This document shows positions 1-8,025 of a DNA stretch of 64,000 nucleotides, piece after piece (position 1 is the first letter of the stretch; each line of letters opens with the position of its first letter). The translations under genes were made by a program, and so were the position numbers. The notes beneath the pieces were generated by a model. The model did not search any database and was not told the origin of the DNA. It saw nothing but the letters and a program-made list of their open reading frames with translations. The DNA comes from Mycobacterium kyorinense. Its GTDB lineage: Bacteria; Actinomycetota; Actinomycetes; Mycobacteriales; Mycobacteriaceae. The DNA lies in assembly GCF_002101735.1 (NCBI RefSeq), contig NZ_LQPE01000159.1, positions 1-64,000 on the forward strand, given 5' to 3'.

Positions 1-87
1 ACCACCACGAAGCGGCCCTGTCACGCTGACACACCGCAACGCAGCACCATCACCCTGACACTGAGCGCAAACCCGGGAACCGAGCCG

Positions 88-109
88 GCGTGTCGGCCCG
101 GGGACACGC
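88..109 (-). terminator. Possible hairpin terminator after sdhB
   Basis: A perfect 7-bp stem (GCGTGTC / GACACGC) with an 8-base loop lies about 20 bases beyond the sdhB stop codon. There is no T-run after it, as is common for mycobacterial terminators, so its function is inferred from position and symmetry only. Confidence 0.4.
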
Positions 110-119
110 ACGCTCGCGG
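104..119. repeat. 16-bp match to the end of the 62-bp repeat element
   Basis: The 16 bases here are identical to the outer end of the element at 16671-16732. Nothing else of the element is recognisable, so this may be a decayed copy or a shared terminal motif. Confidence 0.35.
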
Positions 120-129
120 GGGAACGCAA

Positions 130-918
130 TCAGCGCGCGAACATCAGGGCGCGCTTGACCTCCTGAATGGCCTTGGTCACCTCGATGCCGCGCGGGCAGG
201 CCTCGGTGCAGTTGAACGTGGTGCGGCAGCGCCACACCCCGTCGGCCTCGTTGAGGATGTCCAGTCGCTCGGCCGCACCCTCGTCGCGGCTGTCGAAGAT
301 GAAGCGGTGCGCGTTGACGATCGCGGCCGGCCCGAAATACGAACCCTCGTGCCAGAACACCGGGCAGCTGGTCGTACAGGCCGCGCACAGAATGCATTTC
401 GTGGTGTCGTCGTAGCGGGCCCGGTCGGTTTGGCTTTGGATGCGCTCCCGGGTCGGCGGGTTGCCGCTGGTGATCAGGTATGGCTTGACCGCCCGATACG
501 CGTCGAAGAACGGCTCCATGTCGACCACCAGGTCCTTCTCGACCGGCAGCCCGCGGATCGGCTCGACCGTGATGGTCAACTGCTTGCCCGGCTTTTTCGG
601 CAGCAGGTCACGCATCAGCACCTTGCAGGCCAACCGGTTGACGCCGTTGATCCGCATCGCGTCGGACCCGCACACGCCGTGCGCGCAGGACCGCCGGAAG
701 GTCAGCGTGCCGTCGAGGTAGCTCTTGACGTAGATCAGCAGGTTGAGCAGCCGGTCGCTGGGCAGGCACGGCACCCGGAAGCTCTGCCAACCCGCGGCGT
801 CGGGGTTTTCCGGGTTGAACCGCGCGATCTTCAGCGTCACCATCACCGCGCCCTCGGGCACCGGCGGCAGCGGCGGGTCCCCGGGTTCCGCGGTCTCGAT
901 CACCTCGTCTGACGGCAT
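130..918 (-). CDS. sdhB: Succinate dehydrogenase iron-sulfur subunit
   Basis: This is the electron-transfer subunit of membrane-bound succinate dehydrogenase (TCA cycle, complex II), 262 residues. All three cluster motifs are visible. The [2Fe-2S] site uses C78, C83 and C98. The [4Fe-4S] site is the CILCAACTTSCP motif at about 175-186. The [3Fe-4S] site uses C231, C237 and C241. The start codon overlaps the sdhA stop by one base (TGATG), indicating translational coupling. It is the last gene of sdhCDAB, and a possible hairpin terminator lies just beyond it. The N-terminal 20 residues are acidic and proline-rich, as in other mycobacterial SdhB proteins. Confidence 0.97.
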   Translation of the reverse strand: MPSDEVIETAEPGDPPLPPVPEGAVMVTLKIARFNPENPDAAGWQSFRVPCLPSDRLLNLLIYVKSYLDGTLTFRRSCAHGVCGSDAMRINGVNRLACKVLMRDLLPKKPGKQLTITVEPIRGLPVEKDLVVDMEPFFDAYRAVKPYLITSGNPPTRERIQSQTDRARYDDTTKCILCAACTTSCPVFWHEGSYFGPAAIVNAHRFIFDSRDEGAAERLDILNEADGVWRCRTTFNCTEACPRGIEVTKAIQEVKRALMFAR

Positions 919-2672
919 CAGTACTTCCGTTCCTTGGGTTCATAGCGGGTCTGCACGACGGGCTTGAAATCCAGCCGGATGTCGGACAACAGCTCGCTGC
1001 CCTGCTTGTAGGCCATCGTGTGGCGCATGTAGTTGGTGTCGTCACGGTTGGGGTAGTCCTCGCGGGCGTGTCCGCCGCGGGATTCCTTGCGGTTCAACGC
1101 GCCGACGACCGTGACCTCGGCCAGCTCCAGCAGGAAGCCCAGCTCGATCGCCTCCAGCAGGTCGCTGTTGAACCGCTTTCCCTTGTCGTGCACGGTGATT
1201 CGGGAATACCGCTCTTTCAACGCGTGGATGTCGGTCAACGCCTGCTTCAACGTCTCCTCGGTGCGGAACACCGCGGCGTTGTTGTCCATCGACTGTTGCA
1301 GCGCGCCGCGGATGTCGGCGACCCGCTCGTTGCCGTGCTCGGACAAGATATCGGCGACCCAGCCGACGACCATGCCCGCGGGCTCGGGCGGCAGGTCGAC
1401 GAAGTCGTGGCCCAGCGCGTAGTTGGCGGCAGCGATACCGGCCCGTCGGCCAAAGACGTTGATATCCAACAGTGAATTCGTGCCCAGCCGGTTGGCGCCG
1501 TGCACCGACACGCACGCGCATTCACCGGCCGCGTACAGCCCCGGCACCGTATTGGTGTTGTCCCGCAACACCTGTCCGGTGACCGTCGTCGGGATGCCGC
1601 CCATCACGTAGTGACACGTCGGGTACACCGGCACCAACTCGTTGACCGGGTCCACACCGAGGTAGGTGCGGGCGAATTCGGTGATATCGGGCAGCTTTGC
1701 GGCCAGCACGTCTGCGCCGAGGTGACGCACGTCGATGTAGACGTAGTCCTTGTTCGGGCCCGCGCCGCGGCCCTCCAACACTTCGCGCACCATCGAGCGG
1801 GCCACGATGTCGCGGGGCGCCAGGTCGACGATCGTCGGCGCGTAGCGCTCCATGAACCGCTCACCCTCGCCGTTGAGCAGCCGGCCGCCCTCGCCGCGCA
1901 CGGCCTCGGAGATCAGGATGCCCAGCCCGGCCAAACCCGTCGGGTGGAACTGGTGAAACTCCATGTCCTCCAACGGAAGTCCCTTACGGAACACGATGCC
2001 GATGCCGTCGCCGGTCAGCGTGTGGGCGTTGGAGGTGGTCTTGTACATCCGGCCCGAGCCGCCGGTCGCGATCACCACGGCCTTCGCGTGGAAGACGTGG
2101 ATGTCGCCGGTGGCCAGCTCGTAGGCGACAACGCCGGAAGTCACCGGGCCGCTGCCGGTTTCGGTGAGTATCAGGTCGAGCACATAGAACTCGTTGAAGA
2201 ATTGCACATCGTGCTTGACGCAATTCTGGTACAGCGTCTGCAGGATCATGTGGCCGGTGCGGTCGGCGGCGTAACAGGACCGGCGCACCGGAGCCTTGCC
2301 GTGGTCGCGGGTGTGCCCGCCGAACCGGCGCTGGTCGATGCGGCCCTCGGGGGTGCGGTTGAACGGCATCCCCATCTTTTCCAGGTCGAGCACCGCGTCG
2401 ATGGCTTCCTTGCACATGATCTCGACCGCGTCCTGGTCGGCGAGGTAGTCGCCGCCCTTGACGGTGTCGAAGGTGTGCCATTCCCAGTTGTCGTCCTCGA
2501 CATTGGCCAGCGCCGCGCACATGCCGCCCTGGGCGGCACCGGTGTGGCTGCGGGTGGGGTAGAGCTTGGTCAGCACCGCCGTGCGCGCCCGGGGCCCGGC
2601 CTCGACGGCGGCCCGCATCCCGGCACCACCGGCGCCGACGATCACTACGTCGTATCGATGTTGTTGGATCAT
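918..2672 (-). CDS. sdhA: Succinate dehydrogenase flavoprotein subunit
   Basis: This catalytic subunit oxidises succinate to fumarate with covalently bound FAD, 584 residues. The dinucleotide-binding motif VGAGGAGM is at about residues 12-19. The FAD-linking histidine is H43 in RSHTGAAQGG. Further conserved blocks include HQFHPTGL and the fumarate-reductase signature around RRFGGHTRDHG. The gene lies between sdhD (7-base gap) and sdhB (1-base overlap), so the four genes are one operon. No residue expected for the flavoprotein is obviously missing. Together with the four-gene organisation this matches the Rv3316-Rv3319 complex rather than the separate Sdh1 type. Confidence 0.97.
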   Translation of the reverse strand: MIQQHRYDVVIVGAGGAGMRAAVEAGPRARTAVLTKLYPTRSHTGAAQGGMCAALANVEDDNWEWHTFDTVKGGDYLADQDAVEIMCKEAIDAVLDLEKMGMPFNRTPEGRIDQRRFGGHTRDHGKAPVRRSCYAADRTGHMILQTLYQNCVKHDVQFFNEFYVLDLILTETGSGPVTSGVVAYELATGDIHVFHAKAVVIATGGSGRMYKTTSNAHTLTGDGIGIVFRKGLPLEDMEFHQFHPTGLAGLGILISEAVRGEGGRLLNGEGERFMERYAPTIVDLAPRDIVARSMVREVLEGRGAGPNKDYVYIDVRHLGADVLAAKLPDITEFARTYLGVDPVNELVPVYPTCHYVMGGIPTTVTGQVLRDNTNTVPGLYAAGECACVSVHGANRLGTNSLLDINVFGRRAGIAAANYALGHDFVDLPPEPAGMVVGWVADILSEHGNERVADIRGALQQSMDNNAAVFRTEETLKQALTDIHALKERYSRITVHDKGKRFNSDLLEAIELGFLLELAEVTVVGALNRKESRGGHAREDYPNRDDTNYMRHTMAYKQGSELLSDIRLDFKPVVQTRYEPKERKY

Positions 2673-2679
2673 GACTCGC

Positions 2680-3147
2680 CTATCCCGAGATGTTCGGGTC
2701 GAACGTCAGCAGCACATAGGTGCCCAGCACCAGGGTGAACACCATCGACAACGCCAGCAGGGTGTTCAGCCAGAACCGGGTGGAGTCCTTGCGGGTGTAG
2801 TCGCCGATGATCGTGCGCAGCCCGTTGCCGCCGTGCAGCTGGGCCAGCCACAGTAGCAGCAGGTCCCACGTCTGCCAGAACGGCGAGGCCCACCGCTGCG
2901 CCACGTAGTTGAAGTCGATGCGGTACACGCCGTCGTCCCACATCAGCATCACGAACAGGTGCCCCAGCGCCAGAAACACCAGCACAATCCCGGAGAAGCG
3001 CATGAACAGCCAGGCGTACTTCTCGAAGTTGGGCATCCCGGAGCCACGCCGCGGTGCCCGCGGGTTGTCCAGTCCGGCCGGGCGGTCGTAGCTGCGCTGC
3101 CGCACCGGGGCGATTTCGCCGCGGCCCTGTAGGTCGGGTGTGGTCAT
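2680..3147 (-). CDS. sdhD: Succinate dehydrogenase membrane anchor subunit D
   Basis: This 155-residue membrane anchor holds the catalytic SdhAB part at the membrane and shares the heme/quinone site with SdhC. After a charged cytoplasmic N-terminus there are three hydrophobic segments: one containing FSGIVLVFLALGHLFVML with a candidate heme-ligand His, one around TWDLLLLWLAQLHGG, and a last one ending in LVLGTYVLLTF. The start was set at the ATG overlapping the sdhC stop by four bases (ATGA). The open frame runs upstream through sdhC, but that stretch is a shadow and is excluded. Confidence 0.93.
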   Translation of the reverse strand: MTTPDLQGRGEIAPVRQRSYDRPAGLDNPRAPRRGSGMPNFEKYAWLFMRFSGIVLVFLALGHLFVMLMWDDGVYRIDFNYVAQRWASPFWQTWDLLLLWLAQLHGGNGLRTIIGDYTRKDSTRFWLNTLLALSMVFTLVLGTYVLLTFDPNISG

Positions 3148-3560
3148 AGGAAACGCCCCGCCATGTGGATGCCGATCACGACCGTCGCCGGAACCATCAC
3201 CAGCAGCCAGATGCCGGCGATCGCCCAGAACATCAGCCGCTGGTAGCGGGGGCCCTGCGCCCAGAAGTCGATCAGGATGACCCGCACGCCGTTCAGCGCG
3301 TGGTAGAGCACGGCGGCCACCAGGCCGAGTTCCATCAGCCCCACGATCGGCGTCTTGTAGGTGTCGATGACCTCGTTGTAGGTCTGCGGGCTCACCCGCA
3401 CCAGCGCGGTGTCCAGGACGTGGACGAACAGGAAGAAAAAGATGGTCGCGCCGCTGATGCGATGCAAAACCCATGACCACATGCCCGGGTCGCCGCGATA
3501 CAGAGTCCGGCGCGGCGGTCGGATGCGCGATTCTTGCGCCGCCGCAGACGTCGTCGTCAT
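3144..3560 (-). CDS. sdhC: Succinate dehydrogenase cytochrome b556 subunit
   Basis: This is the cytochrome b subunit of succinate dehydrogenase, 138 residues, with three predicted helices (around FFFLFVHVLD, VGLMELGLVAAVLYHALNG and the C-terminal IAGIWLLVMVP). Histidines in FVHV and LYHALNG are the likely heme-associated ligands. The start at 3560 is preferred over an internal Met at MWSW because GGAGG sits about seven bases upstream and the intervening segment (RRTLYRGDPG) is typical of actinobacterial SdhC. It is the first gene of the operon and is divergent from cdd across about 228 bases. Confidence 0.93.
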   Translation of the reverse strand: MTTTSAAAQESRIRPPRRTLYRGDPGMWSWVLHRISGATIFFFLFVHVLDTALVRVSPQTYNEVIDTYKTPIVGLMELGLVAAVLYHALNGVRVILIDFWAQGPRYQRLMFWAIAGIWLLVMVPATVVIGIHMAGRFL

Positions 3561-3788
3561 CAGCCCCCTCCAGTATCTGGTCGGCGACCCGGCGCGCCCG
3601 GCTTCGCCGCGCTTGCGATCGCCTCCGACATGGAACCGTCGGGTGGACTCTAAACCCATTTGTAGCTGCGGATAAACCACTTCGCGGCCGCCGCTGCCGG
3701 TGCCGGCCAGAAACCCTAGGGTGGCCTTGTGAATTGGCCAACAGTGAACAGGGCCCGCTGATGGGTTCCACACATGTCGGGTAGCGCC

Positions 3789-4175
3789 ATGACGGAAGCC
3801 GCAATCGACTGGAATAGCCTGCGGGACAAGGCAATCCAAGCCGCACAGCGCGCTTACGCGCCGTATTCACGACTGCGGGTCGGGGCGGCGGCGGTGGTCG
3901 ACGATCGCCGCGTGGTCACCGGCTGCAATGTGGAGAATGTCTCATATGGCCTAGGTCTCTGCGCCGAATGCGGTGTGGTGTGCGCCCTACATTCGAGTGG
4001 CGGTGGCCGGCTGCTGGCGCTGGTGTGCGTCGACGCCGACGGCTCACTGCTGATGCCCTGCGGGCGCTGCCGGCAAGTGCTGTTGGAGCACGGCGGGCCG
4101 GAGCTGCTGATCGACCATTTCGAGGGACCGCGCCGGCTCGGCGAGTTGCTGCCGGACGCGTTCGGCCTCCCGTGA
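3789..4175 (+). CDS. cdd: Cytidine deaminase
   Basis: This enzyme deaminates cytidine and deoxycytidine to uridine forms in pyrimidine salvage, 128 residues from this ATG. The zinc site is complete: C58-A-E60 in GLCAEC, with E60 the proton shuttle, and C91/C94 in PCGRC. The CNVENVSYG substrate loop precedes it. An in-frame ATG at 3774 would add five residues; neither start has a clear ribosome-binding site, so 3789 was chosen for family length. Its stop overlaps the GTG start of deoA by four bases, making cdd-deoA-add one nucleoside-degradation operon. Confidence 0.95.
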   Translation: MTEAAIDWNSLRDKAIQAAQRAYAPYSRLRVGAAAVVDDRRVVTGCNVENVSYGLGLCAECGVVCALHSSGGGRLLALVCVDADGSLLMPCGRCRQVLLEHGGPELLIDHFEGPRRLGELLPDAFGLP

Positions 4176-5443
4176 CCTTCGACGCGCCCACGGTCATCAG
4201 GACCAAACGCGACGGCGGCCGGCTCTCCGACGCCGCGATCGACTGGGTGATCGACGCCTACACCGCAGGGCAGATCGCCGAGGAACAGATGTCGGCGCTG
4301 TTGATGGCGATCTTCCTGCGCGGCATGGACGCCGACGAGATCGCGCGCTGGACGGCGGCGATGATCGCCTCCGGCGAGCGGCTGGACTTCGGCGACCTGG
4401 CCACCGTAGACAAGCACTCCACCGGCGGGGTCGGCGACAAGATCACCCTGCCGTTGGTGGCGGTCGTCACGGCCTGCGGAGCGGCGGTGCCGCAGGCTTC
4501 CGGCCGCGGGCTGGGCCACACCGGCGGCACCCTCGACAAGCTGGAATCCATCGCAGGGTTCAGCGCCGACCTGCCGAACAGCCAAGTGCGCCAACAACTT
4601 CGCGATATCGGGGCGGCCATCTTCGCGGCCGGTCGGTTGGCGCCGGCCGACGCAAAGCTCTACGCGCTGCGCGACATCACCGGCACTGTCGAGTCGCTGC
4701 CGCTGATCGCCAGCTCGGTGATGAGCAAGAAGCTGGCCGAGGGCGCCCGGGCGCTGGTGCTCGACGTCAAGGTCGGCTCCGGCGCCTTCATGAAATCGGA
4801 AAGCCAGGCCCGCGAGCTGGCGCACACCATGGTGGCGCTCGGCGCCGCGCACGGGGTGCCGACCCACGCGCTGCTGACCGACATGAACCGCCCGCTGGGG
4901 CTTACCGCCGGCAACGCGCTAGAGGTCGCCGAGGCGCTGGAGGTGCTGGCCGGCGGCGGACCGCCCGACGTGGTGGAGCTGACGGTGACGCTGGCCACCG
5001 AAATGCTGCGGCTCGCCGGGCTCGACGGCCGCGACCCCGCGCAGACCCTGCGCGACGGCACCGCGATGGACCGGTTCCGGGCGCTGGTCGCCGCGCAAGG
5101 CGGCGACTTGTCGGTGCCGTTGCCCCTTGGTGCGTGTTCGGAGAGCGTCACCGCTCCTCGGGGCGGCACAATGGGCGACATCGACGCGATGGCAGTGGGA
5201 ATGACGGCATGGCGGCTCGGCGCGGGCAGGTCCCGCCCGGGCGAGCGGGTGCAGCCGGGCGCGGGGGTCCGCATCCACCGCCGGCCCGGCGAGCCCGTCG
5301 CCGCCGGCGAGCCGCTGTTCACGCTGTACACCGACACCGCGGAACGCTTCGGGGCGGCGATGGCGGAGCTCGACGCTGGCTGGAGCGTCGTGGACGGGCC
5401 GCCGGCTGCGCGGCCCCTGGTCATCGATCGGATCACCGCATGA
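4172..5443 (+). CDS. deoA: Thymidine phosphorylase
   Basis: This enzyme splits thymidine and deoxyuridine with phosphate to the base and deoxyribose-1-phosphate, 423 residues. The phosphate-binding motif KHSTGGVGDK is at residues 81-90 and the pyrimidine phosphorylase signature around SGRGLGHTGGTLDKLESI at about 110-127. A helical N-terminal domain comes first, and the C-terminal domain carries the typical HRRPGE barrel-sandwich region. The GTG start overlaps the cdd stop (GTGA) and the gene end overlaps add (ATGA), so translation is coupled on both sides. Confidence 0.96.
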   Translation: MTFDAPTVIRTKRDGGRLSDAAIDWVIDAYTAGQIAEEQMSALLMAIFLRGMDADEIARWTAAMIASGERLDFGDLATVDKHSTGGVGDKITLPLVAVVTACGAAVPQASGRGLGHTGGTLDKLESIAGFSADLPNSQVRQQLRDIGAAIFAAGRLAPADAKLYALRDITGTVESLPLIASSVMSKKLAEGARALVLDVKVGSGAFMKSESQARELAHTMVALGAAHGVPTHALLTDMNRPLGLTAGNALEVAEALEVLAGGGPPDVVELTVTLATEMLRLAGLDGRDPAQTLRDGTAMDRFRALVAAQGGDLSVPLPLGACSESVTAPRGGTMGDIDAMAVGMTAWRLGAGRSRPGERVQPGAGVRIHRRPGEPVAAGEPLFTLYTDTAERFGAAMAELDAGWSVVDGPPAARPLVIDRITA

Positions 5444-6528
5444 CGACGCCGCTGAGCCCGGAGACCATCCAGCGCGCACCCAAGGCGCTGCTGCACGACC
5501 ATCTCGACGGCGGACTGCGCCCGGCCACCGTGCTGGATCTCGCCGGGCAACTGGGCTACGACGACCTGCCCGCCACCGACGTCGACGAACTCGCTCGCTG
5601 GTTTCACACTCGGTCCTACAGCGGCTCGCTCGAGCGCTACCTCGAGCCGTTCGCGCACACGGTGGCGGTGATGCAGACGCCCGAGGCGCTGCACCGGGTC
5701 GCCTACGAGTGCGTGGAGGACCTGGCCGCCGACAACGTCGTCTACGCCGAGGTGCGGTTCGCCCCCGAGCTGCACATCAACCATGGGCTGTCGTTCGACG
5801 AAGTTGTTGACACCGTGCTGGCCGGATTCGCCGACGGTGAGAAGGCCGCCGCGGCGGCGGGCCGTGCCATCACCGTGCGCTGCCTGGTCACCGCGATGCG
5901 CCACGCCGCGCTGTCCCGCGAGATCGCCGAGCTGGCGATCCGGTTCCGCGACAAGGGCGTCGTGGGTTTCGACATCGCCGGCGCGGAGGCCGGCTACCCG
6001 CCGACCCGCCACCTCGATGCGTTCGAGTACATGCGAGACCACAACGCGCGCTTCACGATTCATGCCGGCGAGGCATTCGGGCTGCCGTCCATCCACGAGG
6101 CGATCGCATTCTGCGGCGCCGACCGGCTCGGTCACGGGGTGCGGATCGTCGACGACATCGACGTGGACGACGACGGCACGGTGCGGCTCGGACCGCAGGC
6201 GGCGATCTTGCGGGACAAGCGAATTCCCTTGGAGATGTGCCCCAGCTCCAACGTGCATTCCGGCGTGGTCGGCAGCATCGCCGAGCATCCGTTCGACCTG
6301 CTGGCCCGGGCGCGATTCCGGGTGACCATCAACACCGACAACCGGCTGATGAGCGACACGTCGATGAGCCGCGAAATGCACCGGCTGGTAGAAGCTTTCG
6401 GCTACAGCTGGAGCGACCTCGAGCGGTTCACGATCAATGCGATGAAGTCGGCGTTCATTCCGTTCGACGAGCGGCTGGCGATCATCGACGAGGTGATCAA
6501 GCCGCGGTTCGCCGTGCTGATCGGCTAG
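5440..6528 (+). CDS. add: Adenosine deaminase
   Basis: This enzyme converts adenosine and deoxyadenosine to inosine forms, 362 residues. Zinc and catalytic residues are visible: H19 and H21 in LHDHLDGG, H208 with E211 in HAGEAFG, H232 in DRLGHGVR and D300 in INTDNRLMSDTS. The start overlaps the deoA stop by four bases. It ends four bases before the FetA-like ATPase, so the ABC pair could be transcribed with it even though the functions differ. Length and motif order are standard for the family. Confidence 0.96.
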   Translation: MTTPLSPETIQRAPKALLHDHLDGGLRPATVLDLAGQLGYDDLPATDVDELARWFHTRSYSGSLERYLEPFAHTVAVMQTPEALHRVAYECVEDLAADNVVYAEVRFAPELHINHGLSFDEVVDTVLAGFADGEKAAAAAGRAITVRCLVTAMRHAALSREIAELAIRFRDKGVVGFDIAGAEAGYPPTRHLDAFEYMRDHNARFTIHAGEAFGLPSIHEAIAFCGADRLGHGVRIVDDIDVDDDGTVRLGPQAAILRDKRIPLEMCPSSNVHSGVVGSIAEHPFDLLARARFRVTINTDNRLMSDTSMSREMHRLVEAFGYSWSDLERFTINAMKSAFIPFDERLAIIDEVIKPRFAVLIG

Positions 6529-6532
6529 GGCG

Positions 6533-7192
6533 ATGGCGGCGACCGACTCGGTGTTCGACTTCGCCGATGTCGTGGTGGAGCGGGGCGGGATCCGCGCGCT
6601 GGACGGATTCACCGCCGCCGTTCCGCAGCAGGGCGTCACGGTGGTGTTCGGGCCGTCGGGCTCGGGCAAGTCGACCTTGCTGCGATTGTGCAATCGGCTG
6701 GAAGTACCCACTAGCGGTCGAGTATCGTTCTGCGGCAAGGACATTGCCGACATCGATCCGCTGTGGCTGCGGCGCCGGGTCGGCATGTGCTTTCAGCGTC
6801 CGACCCCTTTTCCCGGCACGGTGGCCGACAATTTGCGGGTCGCCGACCCGGCCGTCTCCGAGTCCCAGATGGCCGAAACGCTGACCCGGGTGGCGCTGAC
6901 CGGGTCGTGGCTGGACCGCGACGCGACCGCGCTGTCCGGCGGGGAAGCACAGCGAATGTGCCTGGCCCGCACGCTAATTGCCCGGCCGCAGGTGCTGCTG
7001 CTGGACGAACCCACCTCCGCGGTGGACGCCGCCGCCGCGGCAGTGATCGAGGCCGCGGTGCGCGACCTGGCCCACGAAATACCGGCGCTGTGGGTCACTC
7101 ACGATGCCGCGCAGGTCGAGCGGATCGCCGACCGGGTGCTGCGCATCGAACGCGGACGCTGCGTCGAGCTGGGACCGGAGGTGACGAGATGA
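6533..7192 (+). CDS. ABC transporter ATP-binding protein, FetA-like
   Basis: A single nucleotide-binding domain of 219 residues. Walker A (GPSGSGKS) is at 40-47, the Q-loop lies near CFQRPTPFPG, the signature LSGGEAQ is at about 134-140 and Walker B plus the catalytic Glu (VLLLDEP) at about 154-160. The H-loop is in WVTHDAAQ. It pairs with the UPF0014/FetB-type permease that overlaps its stop by four bases. In E. coli the FetAB pair is proposed to export iron. Function here is inferred from the partner; phosphate or amino-acid import ATPases look similar. Confidence 0.85.
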   Translation: MAATDSVFDFADVVVERGGIRALDGFTAAVPQQGVTVVFGPSGSGKSTLLRLCNRLEVPTSGRVSFCGKDIADIDPLWLRRRVGMCFQRPTPFPGTVADNLRVADPAVSESQMAETLTRVALTGSWLDRDATALSGGEAQRMCLARTLIARPQVLLLDEPTSAVDAAAAAVIEAAVRDLAHEIPALWVTHDAAQVERIADRVLRIERGRCVELGPEVTR

Positions 7193-7962
7193 ACGGTCAG
7201 GTGGGCTGGCTCGGGCTGGCGACGTCGCTGGCGTTGGTGGCGTTCGCGGCGGCGATCTCGCTGTGGCAGCGGCTCGGTCTGGAACGCCAGGTGCTGTGGG
7301 CGGCTGCCCGCGCGCTGGTCCAGCTACTGCTGGTGGGCGGTGCCTTGACGCTGCTGTTTGCGCCGGGCCGCTCGCTGTGGTGGTCGTGGGCCTGGACCGC
7401 GGGCATGGTCGGCTACGCGGGCGACGTCGCGCGCCGGCGGGCACCCGAGGTGCCGCGGCTGGGCGTCTTGGCCGTGGCCGCGTTCACCGCCGCGGCGATC
7501 GTCACGCTCGGAGTGATATTCGGGCTGCGGGTGTTTCCGCTGCAGCCCCGCACCTTGGTGCCGATCGCCGGGATGATGATCGGCAACTCGATGACCGCCA
7601 CGGTGCTGGTGGCCCGGCGGCTGGTCGACGAGCTGCGCGACAAACGCGCCGAGGTCGAGGCGCGGCTGGCTCTCGGGCAGCCCTACCGGCAGGCCGCCTC
7701 GCCGTATCTGCGGATCGCGCTGCGATCGGCGCTGTCGCCGCAGATCGAAACCACCAAGGCGACCGGGCTGGTGTTCCTGCCCGGCGCGATGACCGGGCTC
7801 ATCCTCGCCGGGGTCTCGCCGGTGCAGGCCGTGCTCGTGCAGGCCGTGGTGATGTTTTTGATCCTGGGTTCGGTCGCGGTCACCACGGTGGTCGTCGCGC
7901 TGGGTCTGGTGCGACAGGTGTTCACCCGCGATCACCGGTTGCTGCCGCTACTCGCGCCTTAG
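7189..7962 (+). CDS. UPF0014/FetB-type ABC permease (putative iron exporter)
   Basis: A 257-residue integral membrane protein with about seven hydrophobic segments. It has the family-specific blocks LVPIAGMMIGNSMTA near the centre and RIALRSALSPQI followed by FLPGAMTGLILAG, which define UPF0014 (FetB/YbbM) permeases. The start overlaps the upstream ATPase (ATGA). Related proteins are thought to lower cytoplasmic iron under oxidative stress; substrate here is inferred. Its 3' end lies in one copy of a 26-bp direct repeat whose second copy holds the stop of the convergent gene. Confidence 0.85.
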   Translation: MNGQVGWLGLATSLALVAFAAAISLWQRLGLERQVLWAAARALVQLLLVGGALTLLFAPGRSLWWSWAWTAGMVGYAGDVARRRAPEVPRLGVLAVAAFTAAAIVTLGVIFGLRVFPLQPRTLVPIAGMMIGNSMTATVLVARRLVDELRDKRAEVEARLALGQPYRQAASPYLRIALRSALSPQIETTKATGLVFLPGAMTGLILAGVSPVQAVLVQAVVMFLILGSVAVTTVVVALGLVRQVFTRDHRLLPLLAP

Positions 7963-7971
7963 CCGCGACTC
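7946..7971. repeat. 26-bp direct repeat, copy 1
   Basis: Identical to 8000-8025, offset 54 bases. This copy encodes the last codons and stop of the FetB-like permease. The sequences on either side of the two copies do not match. Confidence 0.9.
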
Positions 7972-7999
7972 TCACGGGAATGTCGTCGGCGGCTCGCGG

Positions 8000-8025
8000 C
8001 GCTACTCGCGCCTTAGCCGCGACTC
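8000..8025. repeat. 26-bp direct repeat, copy 2
   Basis: Identical to 7946-7971. Read on the minus strand, this copy encodes the last residues (ESRLRRE) and stop of the convergent Rv3311-like gene. Confidence 0.9.
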
